Positions 9,674 through 18,664 of a stretch of DNA of 64,000 nucleotides are shown here, piece after piece; position 1 is the stretch's first letter, and every line of letters starts with the position of its first letter. The notes under the pieces were generated by a model. The model had not been told where the DNA came from, ran no database searches, and saw only the letters and a list, made by a program, of their open reading frames with translations. The position numbers and the translations under genes are program-made. Source of the stretch: Streptomyces griseicoloratus (lineage in GTDB: Bacteria; Actinomycetota; Actinomycetes; Streptomycetales; Streptomycetaceae); contig NZ_JACVQF010000198.1 of assembly GCF_014534645.1 (NCBI RefSeq), positions 1 to 64,000 on the forward strand, written 5' to 3'.

Positions 9674-12622
9674 TCACGTGCTCGCGAGCAGGGACTCCAG
9701 GGCCGTCGCGGTGTCCGGGTGGCGGGTGGTCAGCGCGGCGCCCGGGGAGGACGAGCCGGCCGTCGCCCACCCACTGTCGCAGCCCAGCAGGTCCGCCACC
9801 GCGTCGCACGTCTCCGGATGGGCGGCCAGCAGCGCAGCCCCCGACGGGGCGTGGGTCTCCGGCCGCGTCCAGTCGCGCGGGCACCCCAGCAGGTCCGCCA
9901 CCGCGTCGCACGTCTCCGGATGCGCCGTGAGGAGTGCGGCGCCCCGGGGGCCGTGCTCCGCGGGAGCCGTCCGGCGGGCGGCAGGCGGAGCCGGGGGCGT
10001 CCGCCACGGTGGTATCCACGCGTCCAGCGCCGCGAGCCGGCCCGGGAAGATCCGCCCGGCCTCGCGGATCAGCAGCGGGGCGAGTTCCGCCGCGCCGGAC
10101 CGCAAGGTGGTGATCAGAAGCGGCAGCCACGGCAGCAGCACCGCGTCCGGCAGGCGTCCGAACGCGTTCGACACCGCCTCGACGACCACGTCCGCCAGCC
10201 CCGGCACCGGCTCCAGCGCGTGGACGAAGCCGCTGAGGTAGCGCGGATAGGCGGGTACGACCAGCGGGTTGTCCAGCAGTTCGTCGCACCGCGCCCGTAG
10301 CTCGGTCCGGGACAGGGTGCCGAGCTGCACCTGCGCCGCCCACAGCAGGGCCGTCTTCGACGGGTCCTCGGGGTGGGACTGGGCGACCGCCAGCTCCAGC
10401 TGGGCCCGGTCGCAGCCCAGCGACAGGGCGAGGCTCTCCATGCTGAACAGGAAGCCCAGCATCGCGGCGACCTGGCCGACCGTGGCGTCCTCGTCCTGGA
10501 ACGCCGTCGGCAGCAGCGTGCAGTAGTGGGCATAGCCGGTCTTGACGAAGGACTCGATCCACGCCGGCAGCACCGGCTCGCTGGTGCGGTAGTACGCCAG
10601 CAGCGCGCGGGCCCGGCGCAGCACCTCCGGCGCGCCGTCGACGCTGCGCTCGGTGGCGAGCACCTTCAGCGCGTGCGTGCCGAGTTCGTCGGCGAGTCGG
10701 CGGCTGCGCAGATACAGCGTCGCGTCCTCCACCGCGGCCAGCACGGTCGCCGTCGTCGCCTGCGGTGCGTACGCGTCGCGCCGCAGGCGCTGCTCCAGGA
10801 CCTGCTCGATGCTGACGCCCTCGTAGCCCAGTTCGATCAGGGCCCGCTGGTGGGTGCCGATCGCCAGGTCCCACGACTCCTGGATCGAGCGCTCACCGAG
10901 CCGCCGTTCGCCCATGATGGGCCGGGCCGCGCCGTGCGGCATCAGGCGCCGCAGCATCCACAGGACGTCGGAGCACGCCTGGAGCTCCGGCCGGGAGGCC
11001 ATGTCCAGCAGGGCCCGCTGGACCCCGCGCTGCTGGAGCTTCAGGCCGAGCGGCGCCAGCCGGTCGTGCACGTCGCGGGCGAGCGGCGGCAGCGCGTCGT
11101 AGCCGACCTGGCCGATCCGGTCGCCGCCCATCATGATCTCGACGAGGCGCCGCACGTCCCGCCGCCCGGGGACGGTGTCCTTCTCGATGCAGGTGACCGC
11201 CGCGTCCTGGAAGTCGTACGGCGTGGGCTTGGCCCGGTCCCGCATCCCGGCGAGCAGGATCGACGTCTCGAAGACCGCGATGGCGTCGGCGGTGGAGGCG
11301 AGGTAGCCGTTGCGCCGGGCCGCGCGCACGATGTCCACCGACCAGCCGAGCAGTTCGGCCTCGTCCAGGCCGTCGAGCACGGGCGGCCTGCGCAGGAAGC
11401 CGGAGAGCCGGTCCGCGGCGGCCGGGTCCGATGCCGGGACGACGGCCGCCCCCTGGGGCTTGTGAGCCGGAGCCTTCTTCGCGGGGGACTTCTTCGCCGC
11501 GGCCTTCTTCGCACCCACCTGACCCGCCAGCCGGTAGGGCTGCACACGGGTGCGCTTCAGGCTCTTCGCCCACTCCGTCGAGGCGATCGACACCGAGCCG
11601 GCGGCGAGACCGAACTGCGCCTCGATCGCCGCGTGGCTGGACGGGATCAGCCCGTACTGCCAGGTCGTGGCGGTCCGCGGGGAGATCGTGAACGTGTCGG
11701 TGCCGTGCACGCCGAACTCCGCCACACGGCTCGCCGCGTGGAACGCCCCGCACACGTACAGGCAGTCCGCCGGATCGGCACCCGTCGCCGCCAGGTGCTC
11801 GCGCATCCGGGTCCACATGTAGCGCTCGCGGTCCTCGTCCACCCGGACCCGGGCGCCGTCGCCGGGGGCGAGCCGGCGGAACAGGCTGCCGATGAGCAAC
11901 ATGACCTGGCGGTAGGTGTCGTGGTCGCTGTCGCCGAGCGGCACCTCGACGTACTGGTGCCACCACTCCGACCAGTGCCGCACCTTGCCGTGGCGCAGCA
12001 GGTGCTCCTCCAGTTCGGCGAAGCGCGGCCGGAGGTCGCCGATCTCGACGCCGACGGCCTCACCGTGCAACGCGGCCTCGGCCGGGGCGTCGGAGCCCTC
12101 GGTCCCCTCCGCCGCGGGCTCCGGTGTCCGTGCGGTGCCGGTGTCCCACTGGAAGACGTGGTCCGAGGAGCGGTCGACCAGGACCAGTTCGACGCCCGGG
12201 GTGTCGAGGGCGTACGCGATGGCCTGGTACTCGGCGGACGCCTCGGTGATCGGCGCGACCACCGACAGCGGCGCCCACTCGGCGGGGAAGCCGTCGACGT
12301 CTCCGGCGAACGCCTGCACCGCCACCGGCAGCCGGCAGTTGCGCAGCTCGGTCAGGAGCGGCGCCATGTCCTCGCACAGCTCCAGGTACACGACCTTGGG
12401 CTGCTTCTCGCGCAGCCGGCGGGCCATGGCGGTCGCCGAGGCGGGCGAGTGGTGGCAGACGGGGAAGATCTCCAGCGGCTCGCGCACCGCGCGGTCGACG
12501 TCGTCGACCATGCCGAGGAGGATGCCCTCCAGCGCGTCGGGGCCGCCCGCGAACGTCGCCGCCGCCTCCTGCAGTTGCCCGCGCAGTGCCGCGAACGTGC
12601 TGCTCTCGTGGGGCCCGGTCAT
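9674..12622 (-). CDS. DUF5682-like protein, last gene of a VWA/MoxR operon
   Basis: 982 residues. The N-terminal ~300 residues (EIFPVCHHSPASATAMARRL, VVYLELCEDMAPLL, YVCGAFHAASRVA) match the DUF5682 family, which travels with MoxR ATPases and VWA proteins, including E. coli YehM. The enzymatic role is unknown. A Lys/Ala-rich linker (KKAAAKKSPAKKAP) separates this from a long helical C-terminal region. The last ~90 residues contain three copies of a short repeat (GAALLxAHPETCDAVADLLGC). Two copies share an exact 38-bp DNA repeat. The start ATG overlaps the MoxR stop (ATGA), so translation is coupled. It is probably an effector or partner of the MoxR-VWA pair (inference). Confidence 0.85.
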   Translation of the reverse strand: MTGPHESSTFAALRGQLQEAAATFAGGPDALEGILLGMVDDVDRAVREPLEIFPVCHHSPASATAMARRLREKQPKVVYLELCEDMAPLLTELRNCRLPVAVQAFAGDVDGFPAEWAPLSVVAPITEASAEYQAIAYALDTPGVELVLVDRSSDHVFQWDTGTARTPEPAAEGTEGSDAPAEAALHGEAVGVEIGDLRPRFAELEEHLLRHGKVRHWSEWWHQYVEVPLGDSDHDTYRQVMLLIGSLFRRLAPGDGARVRVDEDRERYMWTRMREHLAATGADPADCLYVCGAFHAASRVAEFGVHGTDTFTISPRTATTWQYGLIPSSHAAIEAQFGLAAGSVSIASTEWAKSLKRTRVQPYRLAGQVGAKKAAAKKSPAKKAPAHKPQGAAVVPASDPAAADRLSGFLRRPPVLDGLDEAELLGWSVDIVRAARRNGYLASTADAIAVFETSILLAGMRDRAKPTPYDFQDAAVTCIEKDTVPGRRDVRRLVEIMMGGDRIGQVGYDALPPLARDVHDRLAPLGLKLQQRGVQRALLDMASRPELQACSDVLWMLRRLMPHGAARPIMGERRLGERSIQESWDLAIGTHQRALIELGYEGVSIEQVLEQRLRRDAYAPQATTATVLAAVEDATLYLRSRRLADELGTHALKVLATERSVDGAPEVLRRARALLAYYRTSEPVLPAWIESFVKTGYAHYCTLLPTAFQDEDATVGQVAAMLGFLFSMESLALSLGCDRAQLELAVAQSHPEDPSKTALLWAAQVQLGTLSRTELRARCDELLDNPLVVPAYPRYLSGFVHALEPVPGLADVVVEAVSNAFGRLPDAVLLPWLPLLITTLRSGAAELAPLLIREAGRIFPGRLAALDAWIPPWRTPPAPPAARRTAPAEHGPRGAALLTAHPETCDAVADLLGCPRDWTRPETHAPSGAALLAAHPETCDAVADLLGCDSGWATAGSSSPGAALTTRHPDTATALESLLAST
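9783..9922. repeat. two exact 38-bp direct repeats inside the DUF5682 gene
   Basis: CCCAGCAGGTCCGCCACC... occurs identically at 9783-9820 and 9885-9922. The 102-bp period equals 34 codons, so the repeats keep frame and encode HPETCDAVADLLG twice. A third, diverged copy lies nearer the gene's 3' end. Confidence 0.9.
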
Positions 12623-13740
12623 GACAGCGTGGCGATCGCGTCGCGGCCGCCCTCCAGGAACTCGGGCCAGGAGCCGCCCTCCTCCTTGCTGCGCGGCTCG
12701 ACGACACCGTGCAGGTACTTGTTGAGGATGGCCAGGTCCTCGGGCTCGCGGCGGGCGAGGGAGCCGACGAGCGAGGAGGCGAGGGTACGGGCGGTGAGGG
12801 TGTGCTCGCCGAAGAAGTTGCTGTGCAGGACGGCGTCCTCCAGGACACCGATCTGCTCGGCCGTCGACAGCGCGGACTCCAGCTTCTCGTCGTCGCTGCC
12901 GGCCGCGGCGGCGGACGCGCGCAGGTCGGCGAAGCTCTGCAGGAGGACGTCGAGCAGGGTCGGCGGCACGTCCAGGTCGATCGCGTGCCGGCGCAGCAGC
13001 TCCTCCGTGCGGAACCGGACGATCTCCGCCTCGCTCCTCTTGTTCGTCACGACGGGGATGCGCACGAAGTTGAAGCGGCGCTTGAGCGCGGACGACAGGT
13101 CGTTGACGCCCCGGTCGCGGCTGTTGGCCGTGGCGATGACCGAGAAGCCGGGCTTGGCGAAGACGATGTTGTCGCTGCCGCCGCTCTCCAGTTCGGGCAC
13201 CGAGATGTACTTCTCGGAGAGGATGGAGATCAGCGCGTCCTGGACGTCACTGGTGGACCGGGTCAGCTCCTCGAAGCGGCCGATGGCGCCGGTCTCCATC
13301 GCGGTCATGATCGGCGAGGGGATCATCGACTCCCGCGACTGGCCCTTGGCGATGACCATCGACACGTTCCAGGAGTACTTGATGTGGTCCTCGGTCGTGC
13401 CGGCCGTGCCCTGCACCACCAGCGTGGAGTTGCGGCAGATCGCGGCGGACAGCAGTTCGGCCAGCCAGCTCTTGCCCGTGCCCGGGTCACCGATGAGCAG
13501 CAGACCCCGGTCGGAGGCGAGGGTGACGATGGAGCGCTCGACGAAGCTGCGGTCGCCGAACCACTTCTGCGAGATCTCCCGGTCCAGGCCGTCGGCACGC
13601 TCGGAGCCGAGGATGAACAGGCGGACCATCTTCGGGGACAGGCGCCACGAGAACGGCTTGGGGTTGTCGTCGATCGACTCCAGCCAGTCGAGCTCCTCGG
13701 CGTACTTGATCTCGGCGGGGGCACGCAGCAGGTCGGACAT
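12619..13740 (-). CDS. MoxR-family AAA+ ATPase
   Basis: 373 residues. Walker A is GDPGTGKS at residues 84-91. A MoxR-type insert follows with an acidic Walker B region (AIGRFEELTR), then sensor 1 (SVIATANSRDRG) and the arginine-finger region (SSALKRRFNF). MoxR ATPases act as chaperones that remodel a VWA partner or its substrate. The gene lies 48 bp downstream of a VWA gene and overlaps the DUF5682 gene by 4 bp, matching the yehL-yehP-yehM arrangement. It is cytoplasmic, with no membrane segment. Confidence 0.93.
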   Translation of the reverse strand: MSDLLRAPAEIKYAEELDWLESIDDNPKPFSWRLSPKMVRLFILGSERADGLDREISQKWFGDRSFVERSIVTLASDRGLLLIGDPGTGKSWLAELLSAAICRNSTLVVQGTAGTTEDHIKYSWNVSMVIAKGQSRESMIPSPIMTAMETGAIGRFEELTRSTSDVQDALISILSEKYISVPELESGGSDNIVFAKPGFSVIATANSRDRGVNDLSSALKRRFNFVRIPVVTNKRSEAEIVRFRTEELLRRHAIDLDVPPTLLDVLLQSFADLRASAAAAGSDDEKLESALSTAEQIGVLEDAVLHSNFFGEHTLTARTLASSLVGSLARREPEDLAILNKYLHGVVEPRSKEEGGSWPEFLEGGRDAIATLS

Positions 13741-13788
13741 GAAGAGGTGAGCCTTTCTGAAGGGCGGGTGTGGGACGGAGCGGCCGGG

Positions 13789-15213
13789 TCAGGTGAGGAA
13801 CGTCTTGAGTTCGTGCACGAGCTTCTTGATGTGGCCGGAGATCACCGGCGTGCCGAGGTCCTTGAACTTCTCCCGGAACCACGGATTGACGCTGCCGCGG
13901 CCGGCGCTGGTCACCGAGCCCACCGGGATGAACTTCGCCCCGGAGCGGTGAACGGCGGCCATGCTCTCGAACAGCTCGTGGGTCCGCCACTCGTAGAAGT
14001 CGGAGATCCACACCACGACGGTGTTGCGCGGCTCGGCGATCTTCGGCTGGGCGAGTGCCATGGCGACGGTGCCGTCGGTGCCGCCGCCGAGCTTGGTGCG
14101 CAGCAGCGTCTCGAACGGGTCGTGCGCCCAGGGAGTGAGGTCCAGCGCCTGGGTGTCGTAGGCGATCAGGTGCACGTCCACCTTCGGCAGCCCGGCGAAT
14201 ATGGAGGCCAGGATGGTGCAGTTGACCATCGAGTCGACCATGGAGCCCGACTGGTCCACGACGACGATCAGCCGCTGGGGCGTGGTCTTGCGGCTGGTGT
14301 GCCGGTAGTAGAGGCGGTCGACGTAGAGCCGCTCCTCCTCCGGGTCCCAGTTCGTGAGGTTCTTCCAGATGGTGCGGTCGAGGTCGAGGTTGCGGAACAC
14401 GCGCTTGGGCGGGACGGACCGGTCCAGCTCGCCGACCGTGGCCTTCTCCACCTGGGTGCGCAGCACCTCGGTGACCTCGTCGACGTAGCGCCGGATCAGC
14501 GCCTTGGCGTTGGCCAGGGCCACGCCGGAGAGGTTGTTCTTGTCGCGCAGCAGCTGCTCGATCAGGGACATGCTCGGCGTCAGCCGGGAGGCCAGCTGCG
14601 GGTCGGCCAGCACCTCGCGCAGGTGCATGCGCTTGACGAGACCGGCCTCGATGGAACCGAGTTCCGGGCCGATCGCGGGGATCAGACGGCTGAGGTCGGG
14701 CGTGGGACCGCCGATGCCCGTACCGGTCGGGCCGACGCCGCCGCCCGCACCCGCCGGCCCCGTACCGCCCCGGCCGCCGCGCAGTTCGCCGGGCCGGCAG
14801 CCCAGCGCCCGCTCCAGCCAGCCGGCGTCGGACTGCCAGCGGGCCAGCTGCCCGGCGGTCACGGTGCCGGGGCGGGAGGCGAAGACGTTCAGCAGCACCT
14901 TCGAGGCGAGTGCCGCGCGCCGCACCTCGGCGGCGCGGTCGCGTGCGCCGTCCTCCTCCGTTTCGGGCGTCATCAGCCCGTCGAACTCGGCGGCCAGCTC
15001 CGGGTGCCGCTGCACGACGGAGTCGACGGACGCGTCCGGGTCGAGCAGCGCGGGCGGCAGGCCGATGTCCTCGACCACGGCGAGGCTCGCCGACTCCAGA
15101 CCGGCCTGCTCCTCGTGGTCGAAGAGGCGGGCCAGCAGCCGCCAGTAGAGGACCTGCCGCCGGTTGTCGTACGGATCGGGCGCGGGGACCTGCCCCGCGG
15201 TCTGCCCGGTCAT
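13789..15213 (-). CDS. VWA (MIDAS) domain protein
   Basis: 474 residues. A complete MIDAS motif DQSGS lies near residue 315 inside VVVDQSGSMVDS, with the conserved Thr (LGGGTDGT) and the late acidic SDFYEW. The N-terminal half is helical, with a Gly/Pro-rich linker in the middle (GGVGPTGTGIGGPT). It binds a metal ion and probably a protein ligand handed over by the MoxR ATPase. The ATG overlaps the preceding stop (ATGA). Length and order match YehP-like proteins. Confidence 0.92.
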   Translation of the reverse strand: MTGQTAGQVPAPDPYDNRRQVLYWRLLARLFDHEEQAGLESASLAVVEDIGLPPALLDPDASVDSVVQRHPELAAEFDGLMTPETEEDGARDRAAEVRRAALASKVLLNVFASRPGTVTAGQLARWQSDAGWLERALGCRPGELRGGRGGTGPAGAGGGVGPTGTGIGGPTPDLSRLIPAIGPELGSIEAGLVKRMHLREVLADPQLASRLTPSMSLIEQLLRDKNNLSGVALANAKALIRRYVDEVTEVLRTQVEKATVGELDRSVPPKRVFRNLDLDRTIWKNLTNWDPEEERLYVDRLYYRHTSRKTTPQRLIVVVDQSGSMVDSMVNCTILASIFAGLPKVDVHLIAYDTQALDLTPWAHDPFETLLRTKLGGGTDGTVAMALAQPKIAEPRNTVVVWISDFYEWRTHELFESMAAVHRSGAKFIPVGSVTSAGRGSVNPWFREKFKDLGTPVISGHIKKLVHELKTFLT

Positions 15214-16601
15214 TTCCGCAGCAGCTTTCCGGCACGCTCACGCAGTACCTTGACGGCGTCGGTGGCGGCCTTCTCGGCCCGGACACCCGCCTTGTCGGTC
15301 GTGCCCCCGGCCCAGGCCCCGGCGTGGACGGCGACGGCCTTCTTCCGCACCGTCCTCTCGACGGCGAGCGGCTGGAGCAGGAACTGCCCGGCGTCCCACC
15401 TCAGCAGCCCGAGACACGCGCCGGACGCGGCGACGACATCGGGCGTGAGCGGACCGGCGGCCGGGACACGATCGGTGTCGACGGGCAGCCGGCACCCGGC
15501 GACCTGGAAGACGAGCCCGTCGTCACCCTCCTCCACGCCGTACCCCTCCACCAGCACGGGCACCGCGATCCGGGCCGGGTGCCGGTCCAGCGGCGAGACG
15601 GCGAACGCGGCGGCGGTGGGCAGGGCCACCCGCGCGCTGGTGAAGATGTCGGCGGGCTCGCCCGCCCGGGCCCGTGCGTCGTCCCATATCAGGTCGCCCT
15701 CGGCGGTGACGGGCATCGCGTCGAGCTCCATGGCGCGGCCCTCGCCGACGGCGGCCAGCAAGGACATGTGGGGCCGGAGCAGCTGCCACAGCCCGGCGGC
15801 GACGACCGTGTCGGGCTTCGGCGCGGACACCGAGGCCCGCACCAGCCGGGGCGTACCGCCGTCCGCCGGCTCGAACACCGCGTGGACCTGGGCCTGTACG
15901 GCGGTGGCGTGCTCCTGGACGTCGACGCCGAGCGGCAGCAGACGGCCGGTCGCCTCGCCCACGGCGGCGGTACGGGCCGCTCCCGGCAGCGCCAGCAGCA
16001 GGGCACGCGACCACAGGTCGGCCCAGCGGCGCACCGGAACACGCTCCAGGGCCGCTCCCGGGCAGCAGGCCGCGAGTTCGGCGGCGAAGCCGTCGAGCAG
16101 TGTGGCCAGTCGGCGCAGCGCCGGGTCGGGCAGCATCGCGGAGACGACGGGCGCGGCCCCGGCGACGAGTTCGTGGTCGATGCCCTGCCAGCCGGCCCGT
16201 GCCAGGTCGCACAGCCAGCCGCGGGCGGCGGCGTGCAGGTTCGCCGCGTGCTCCTCGCCGGAGGCCGGGGCGGTGCTCCCGTCGGTCCGCGGCCGGCCGA
16301 CGGCCTCCTCCACGCGGGCGGTCAGCGCGTCGTGGACGGAGCCGAGCAGCGCGGTGCGGGCCGCGGCGAGCGCGACGAAGTGGTCCTCGCCGGCGGCCCC
16401 GGCGGCCGCCTTGTCGGCGGCCTCGGCGACCCGGGCAGCCAGCGGCGACCCGGCGACGGCGTCGGCGAGGGCGGCCAGCCCGCCGGCCTGGTTTGGCTGC
16501 GGACGGAGCAGGCCGCCGACGAGGGCCTCGTCGAAGCCGTCCACGGCGGCAAGGGCCTCGTCCAGACCGTCGACGGCGTCGGACAGCAGATCGGCACGCA
16601 T
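15210..16601 (-). CDS. uncharacterised VWA/MoxR-operon protein
   Basis: 463 residues from an ATG that overlaps the SWIM gene stop by one base (TGATG). The upstream extension of this frame runs antiphase through the SWIM gene and is not real. The product is Ala-rich and helical (RADLLSDAVDGLDEALAAVDG, EEHAANLHAAARGWLCDLARAGW), with an alpha/beta C-terminal half (RIAVPVLVEGYGVEEGDDGLVFQVAG) and a basic tail (LRERAGKLLRK). I do not recognise a catalytic motif. Tight coupling on both sides argues that it is an obligate member of the complex. It could correspond to the large non-zinc part of YehQ-type proteins, split from the SWIM domain. Confidence 0.8.
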   Translation of the reverse strand: MRADLLSDAVDGLDEALAAVDGFDEALVGGLLRPQPNQAGGLAALADAVAGSPLAARVAEAADKAAAGAAGEDHFVALAAARTALLGSVHDALTARVEEAVGRPRTDGSTAPASGEEHAANLHAAARGWLCDLARAGWQGIDHELVAGAAPVVSAMLPDPALRRLATLLDGFAAELAACCPGAALERVPVRRWADLWSRALLLALPGAARTAAVGEATGRLLPLGVDVQEHATAVQAQVHAVFEPADGGTPRLVRASVSAPKPDTVVAAGLWQLLRPHMSLLAAVGEGRAMELDAMPVTAEGDLIWDDARARAGEPADIFTSARVALPTAAAFAVSPLDRHPARIAVPVLVEGYGVEEGDDGLVFQVAGCRLPVDTDRVPAAGPLTPDVVAASGACLGLLRWDAGQFLLQPLAVERTVRKKAVAVHAGAWAGGTTDKAGVRAEKAATDAVKVLRERAGKLLRK

Positions 16602-17122
16602 CAGGCCGCCACCGCCCCGGTCGTCGGGAACCACTGCATCTCGGGCAACGGGCCGGTGGTGGGCGCGAGTTCGAGGTAGGCGAGGTGCCGCAGGAACCGG
16701 CTGAACACCTGGGCCGCGGCCGAGCTGTCGCCCTGTGCGGGCCGTGCGGCCGTCATGGCGGAGGTGACGGAGTGCGCGTCGGCCTCCGCCGCGTCGGCCT
16801 CGACCCGCAGATACCGGGCCACGCGCTCGGCGCCGTACTGGAGCACGGCCTCGCCGATCATCGCGCGGATGTGGTTGCAGAACATCCCGCGGGCCCCGCC
16901 GCAGGGACGGTTGTTGTTGGTGCTGCACGCGAACGCGTACGTCCCCGCAGCGACCGAGGACACGTACACGCGCCCGATGTCCGAGCCGCTGGACACGACG
17001 CCCTGCAACCGCCCGTCGGCCAGCTCGACGAACGGCACCTTCGCGAGCTTCCGCGGCCGCGCGGACGGCACCACCCGTGCCGTGCTCGACTTCTCCCAGA
17101 CCGACAACGCACCATCTCCCAT
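16601..17122 (-). CDS. SWIM zinc-finger protein, first gene of the VWA/MoxR operon
   Basis: 173 residues from the ATG at 17122; an upstream frame to 17251 lacks support. The zinc motif reads FACSTNNNRPCGGARGMFCNHI: cysteines followed by CNH, the Cys-x-His end of a SWIM finger. SWIM domains bind DNA or proteins. The gene heads a five-gene operon with 1- to 4-base overlaps, apart from one 48-bp gap. No Shine-Dalgarno precedes the ATG, so the mRNA may be leaderless or the start may differ. E. coli YehQ carries the same domain in the equivalent cluster. Confidence 0.82.
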   Translation of the reverse strand: MGDGALSVWEKSSTARVVPSARPRKLAKVPFVELADGRLQGVVSSGSDIGRVYVSSVAAGTYAFACSTNNNRPCGGARGMFCNHIRAMIGEAVLQYGAERVARYLRVEADAAEADAHSVTSAMTAARPAQGDSSAAAQVFSRFLRHLAYLELAPTTGPLPEMQWFPTTGAVAA

Positions 17123-17325
17123 GCATGCGAAAGGGGGGCGTTCGCGCCACCTCGGCGGAACACGATCGAATCTATCGGGGGGCACTGACAACGCCGTCCG
17201 GCCCGGCACGGCCCGCTTCCCGCCCCGTGCGAGGATGGCCCGGATGATCACGGTCGGGTGAGGCCGCGGCCGGCGCGAAATCCGGAGGCGGCCGCCCGCG
17301 CCCGCCGAACACCCAGGGGAAAGGC

Positions 17326-17784
17326 ATGCCGAAGAAGAAGATCGTCGACGAGGGGGAGGTCATCAGATGGTTCGAACAGGGCTGGTCCTACCAGCAGATG
17401 ACCGATGAGTACCGGCGCAAGTACGGCATCGACACCCGGCTTTCGATGTGGGGCAACTTCCGGCAGCGCCGTGGACTGACCCGGCGGATCGCCCGGGACG
17501 ACGACCTGCTCCCGTGGGCCGTGGCGCCGCAGCACCGGCAGGTGTACGCCGTGCAGATGCTGCGGCTGGAAGCCAGGGTCAGGGCCGGCATGGACATCGA
17601 GCCGGACAAGAGGAAACGGCTGCGGTCCTGGCTCGAGACCCTGCGGAGGGACAACACCGTGGTGCACTACGACGCCGCCACGGAGGAAGGTTTCTCCTAC
17701 GTCCCGCGCGAGCCCGGCGACGACGACATCATCCGCCGGCCGCCGCGGAAGACGACCCAGCGCCGGAACGCCGACACCCGCTGA
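17326..17784 (+). CDS. small basic HTH-like protein, unknown function
   Basis: 152 residues from the ATG at 17326 with AGGGGAAAGG upstream. The N-terminal ~45 residues (VIRWFEQGWSYQQMTDEYRRKYGI) have the helix-turn-helix spacing seen in phage and terminase-small-subunit-like DNA-binding proteins. The rest is basic with a charged tail (RRPPRKTTQRRNADTR). It lies divergent from the SWIM operon across about 200 bp. I would call it a DNA-binding protein by pattern only. Its stop codon falls within the first unit of a tandem repeat. Confidence 0.75.
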   Translation: MPKKKIVDEGEVIRWFEQGWSYQQMTDEYRRKYGIDTRLSMWGNFRQRRGLTRRIARDDDLLPWAVAPQHRQVYAVQMLRLEARVRAGMDIEPDKRKRLRSWLETLRRDNTVVHYDAATEEGFSYVPREPGDDDIIRRPPRKTTQRRNADTR

Positions 17785-17825
17785 TCCGTACCACCCGCTG
17801 ATCCGTACAACCTGCTGATCCGTAC
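17781..17825 (+). repeat. three 17-bp-spaced direct repeats CTGATCCGTAC
   Basis: CTGATCCGTAC begins at 17781, 17798 and 17815, a strict 17-bp period with variable 6-bp spacers. The first copy includes the upstream stop codon. The array ends about 40 bp before the next start, so it may be an operator array or simple slippage. Confidence 0.8.
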
Positions 17826-17865
17826 CGGTCGCGCGACGCGGAAAGCCGCTCCGTAGCCTCTGCTC

Positions 17866-18306
17866 ATGGCCGACATCTACGAACTCCAGCTCATGCTGGA
17901 CCTGCCCGCCTCCCTTCCCGCCCGCGATGTGGAGCTGCTGCGCTGGCACTTGGGCCAGGAAGGCGGCCGGCAGGACGACGGGTACGAGTACCCCCTCTGG
18001 GACGCCCGGGGACCGGCCCGGCGGATCGGGGGCGCCGCGCTCGGAGAGCTGAGCACGGACGACGAGGGCTGGACACTGACGGTACGTCAGGAGGCGCATC
18101 CCGACGAGTTCGACGACCTGCGCAGGATCGTGCTGTGGCTCGGCGCGCGCACGACGACCATCGGTGTCATCGGGCACCTGCGCTTCTACGAGGCGCACGT
18201 CCCCGATGTGCTGATCGCCCAGGGCGGGACCGTGAGCTGCGCCCTCCTGCGGGTGGACAAGGTCGTCCGGTCCCCGGCCGAGGTGATCCCCGACCCCTAT
18301 GCCTGA
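17866..18306 (+). CDS. conserved hypothetical protein, 146 residues
   Basis: Starts MADIYELQLMLDLPAS from the ATG at 17866. Mixed alpha/beta composition with Trp-rich strands (LLRWHLGQEGG, YEYPLWDARGPARRIGG, IGVIGHLRFYEAHVPDVLI). No signal peptide, membrane segment or catalytic signature. I recognise no family. Only a weak purine stretch precedes it (GGAAAGC, about 20 nt upstream), so the start is probable, not certain. A three-copy direct repeat lies just upstream and might regulate it. Confidence 0.75.
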   Translation: MADIYELQLMLDLPASLPARDVELLRWHLGQEGGRQDDGYEYPLWDARGPARRIGGAALGELSTDDEGWTLTVRQEAHPDEFDDLRRIVLWLGARTTTIGVIGHLRFYEAHVPDVLIAQGGTVSCALLRVDKVVRSPAEVIPDPYA

Positions 18307-18409
18307 GCCGTGGCCGGGGGCCCGCTCCGGGGAAACCGGGGATGGCCTCCGGCGTCTGCGGCTCACCGGGTGCCTAGGGCTGGACACCCCGCTTCATGAC
18401 AGGGCTCCG

Positions 18410-18495
18410 TGGCGCGGCGACAGCCCGACGAACGCGAAACGTCGGCGCATGGCCGCGCCGACGAGCGCGAGGGAACGGTCGGCCCGTGTTCATCG
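18410..18495 (-). pseudogene. frameshifted relic of an McrB-type AAA ATPase
   Basis: About 85 bp match, base for base with scattered changes, the segment of the intact McrB gene at about 26,925-27,010. This segment encodes the McrB signature GTMNTADRS and the arginine-finger region DAAMRRRFAFVEL. The relic keeps ACGATGAACAC, GCGGCCATGCG and TTCGCGTTCGT but has a one-base insertion that breaks the frame. Nothing else of the gene is recognisable nearby. It lies in a 358-bp gap (18307-18664) with no other gene. Confidence 0.7.
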
Positions 18496-18664
18496 TCCCG
18501 CCCCCACACGGACACCGGCTGAAACTCCCATTGGCGTCCACTGACATCCGGCCGCCCCGTCGCCCTTGACGCTGAGCCGGAACCGACCGCTACTTGTGCA
18601 GGGTTCGGTCGGATGTCGACCACCCGCGGTCAGGTCCTCACGCCCAACGATCCAGGCGGTGCAG

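Noticed and set aside
10373-13750. A 1,125-codon plus-strand open frame over the DUF5682/MoxR genes
   Set aside because: Antisense shadow of recognised proteins; no ribosome-binding site and no recognisable fold.
15210-17150. A 646-residue version of the second VWA-operon gene
   Set aside because: Its first ~180 codons lie out of phase inside the SWIM gene. The ATG at 16601, overlapping the SWIM stop, is the natural start.
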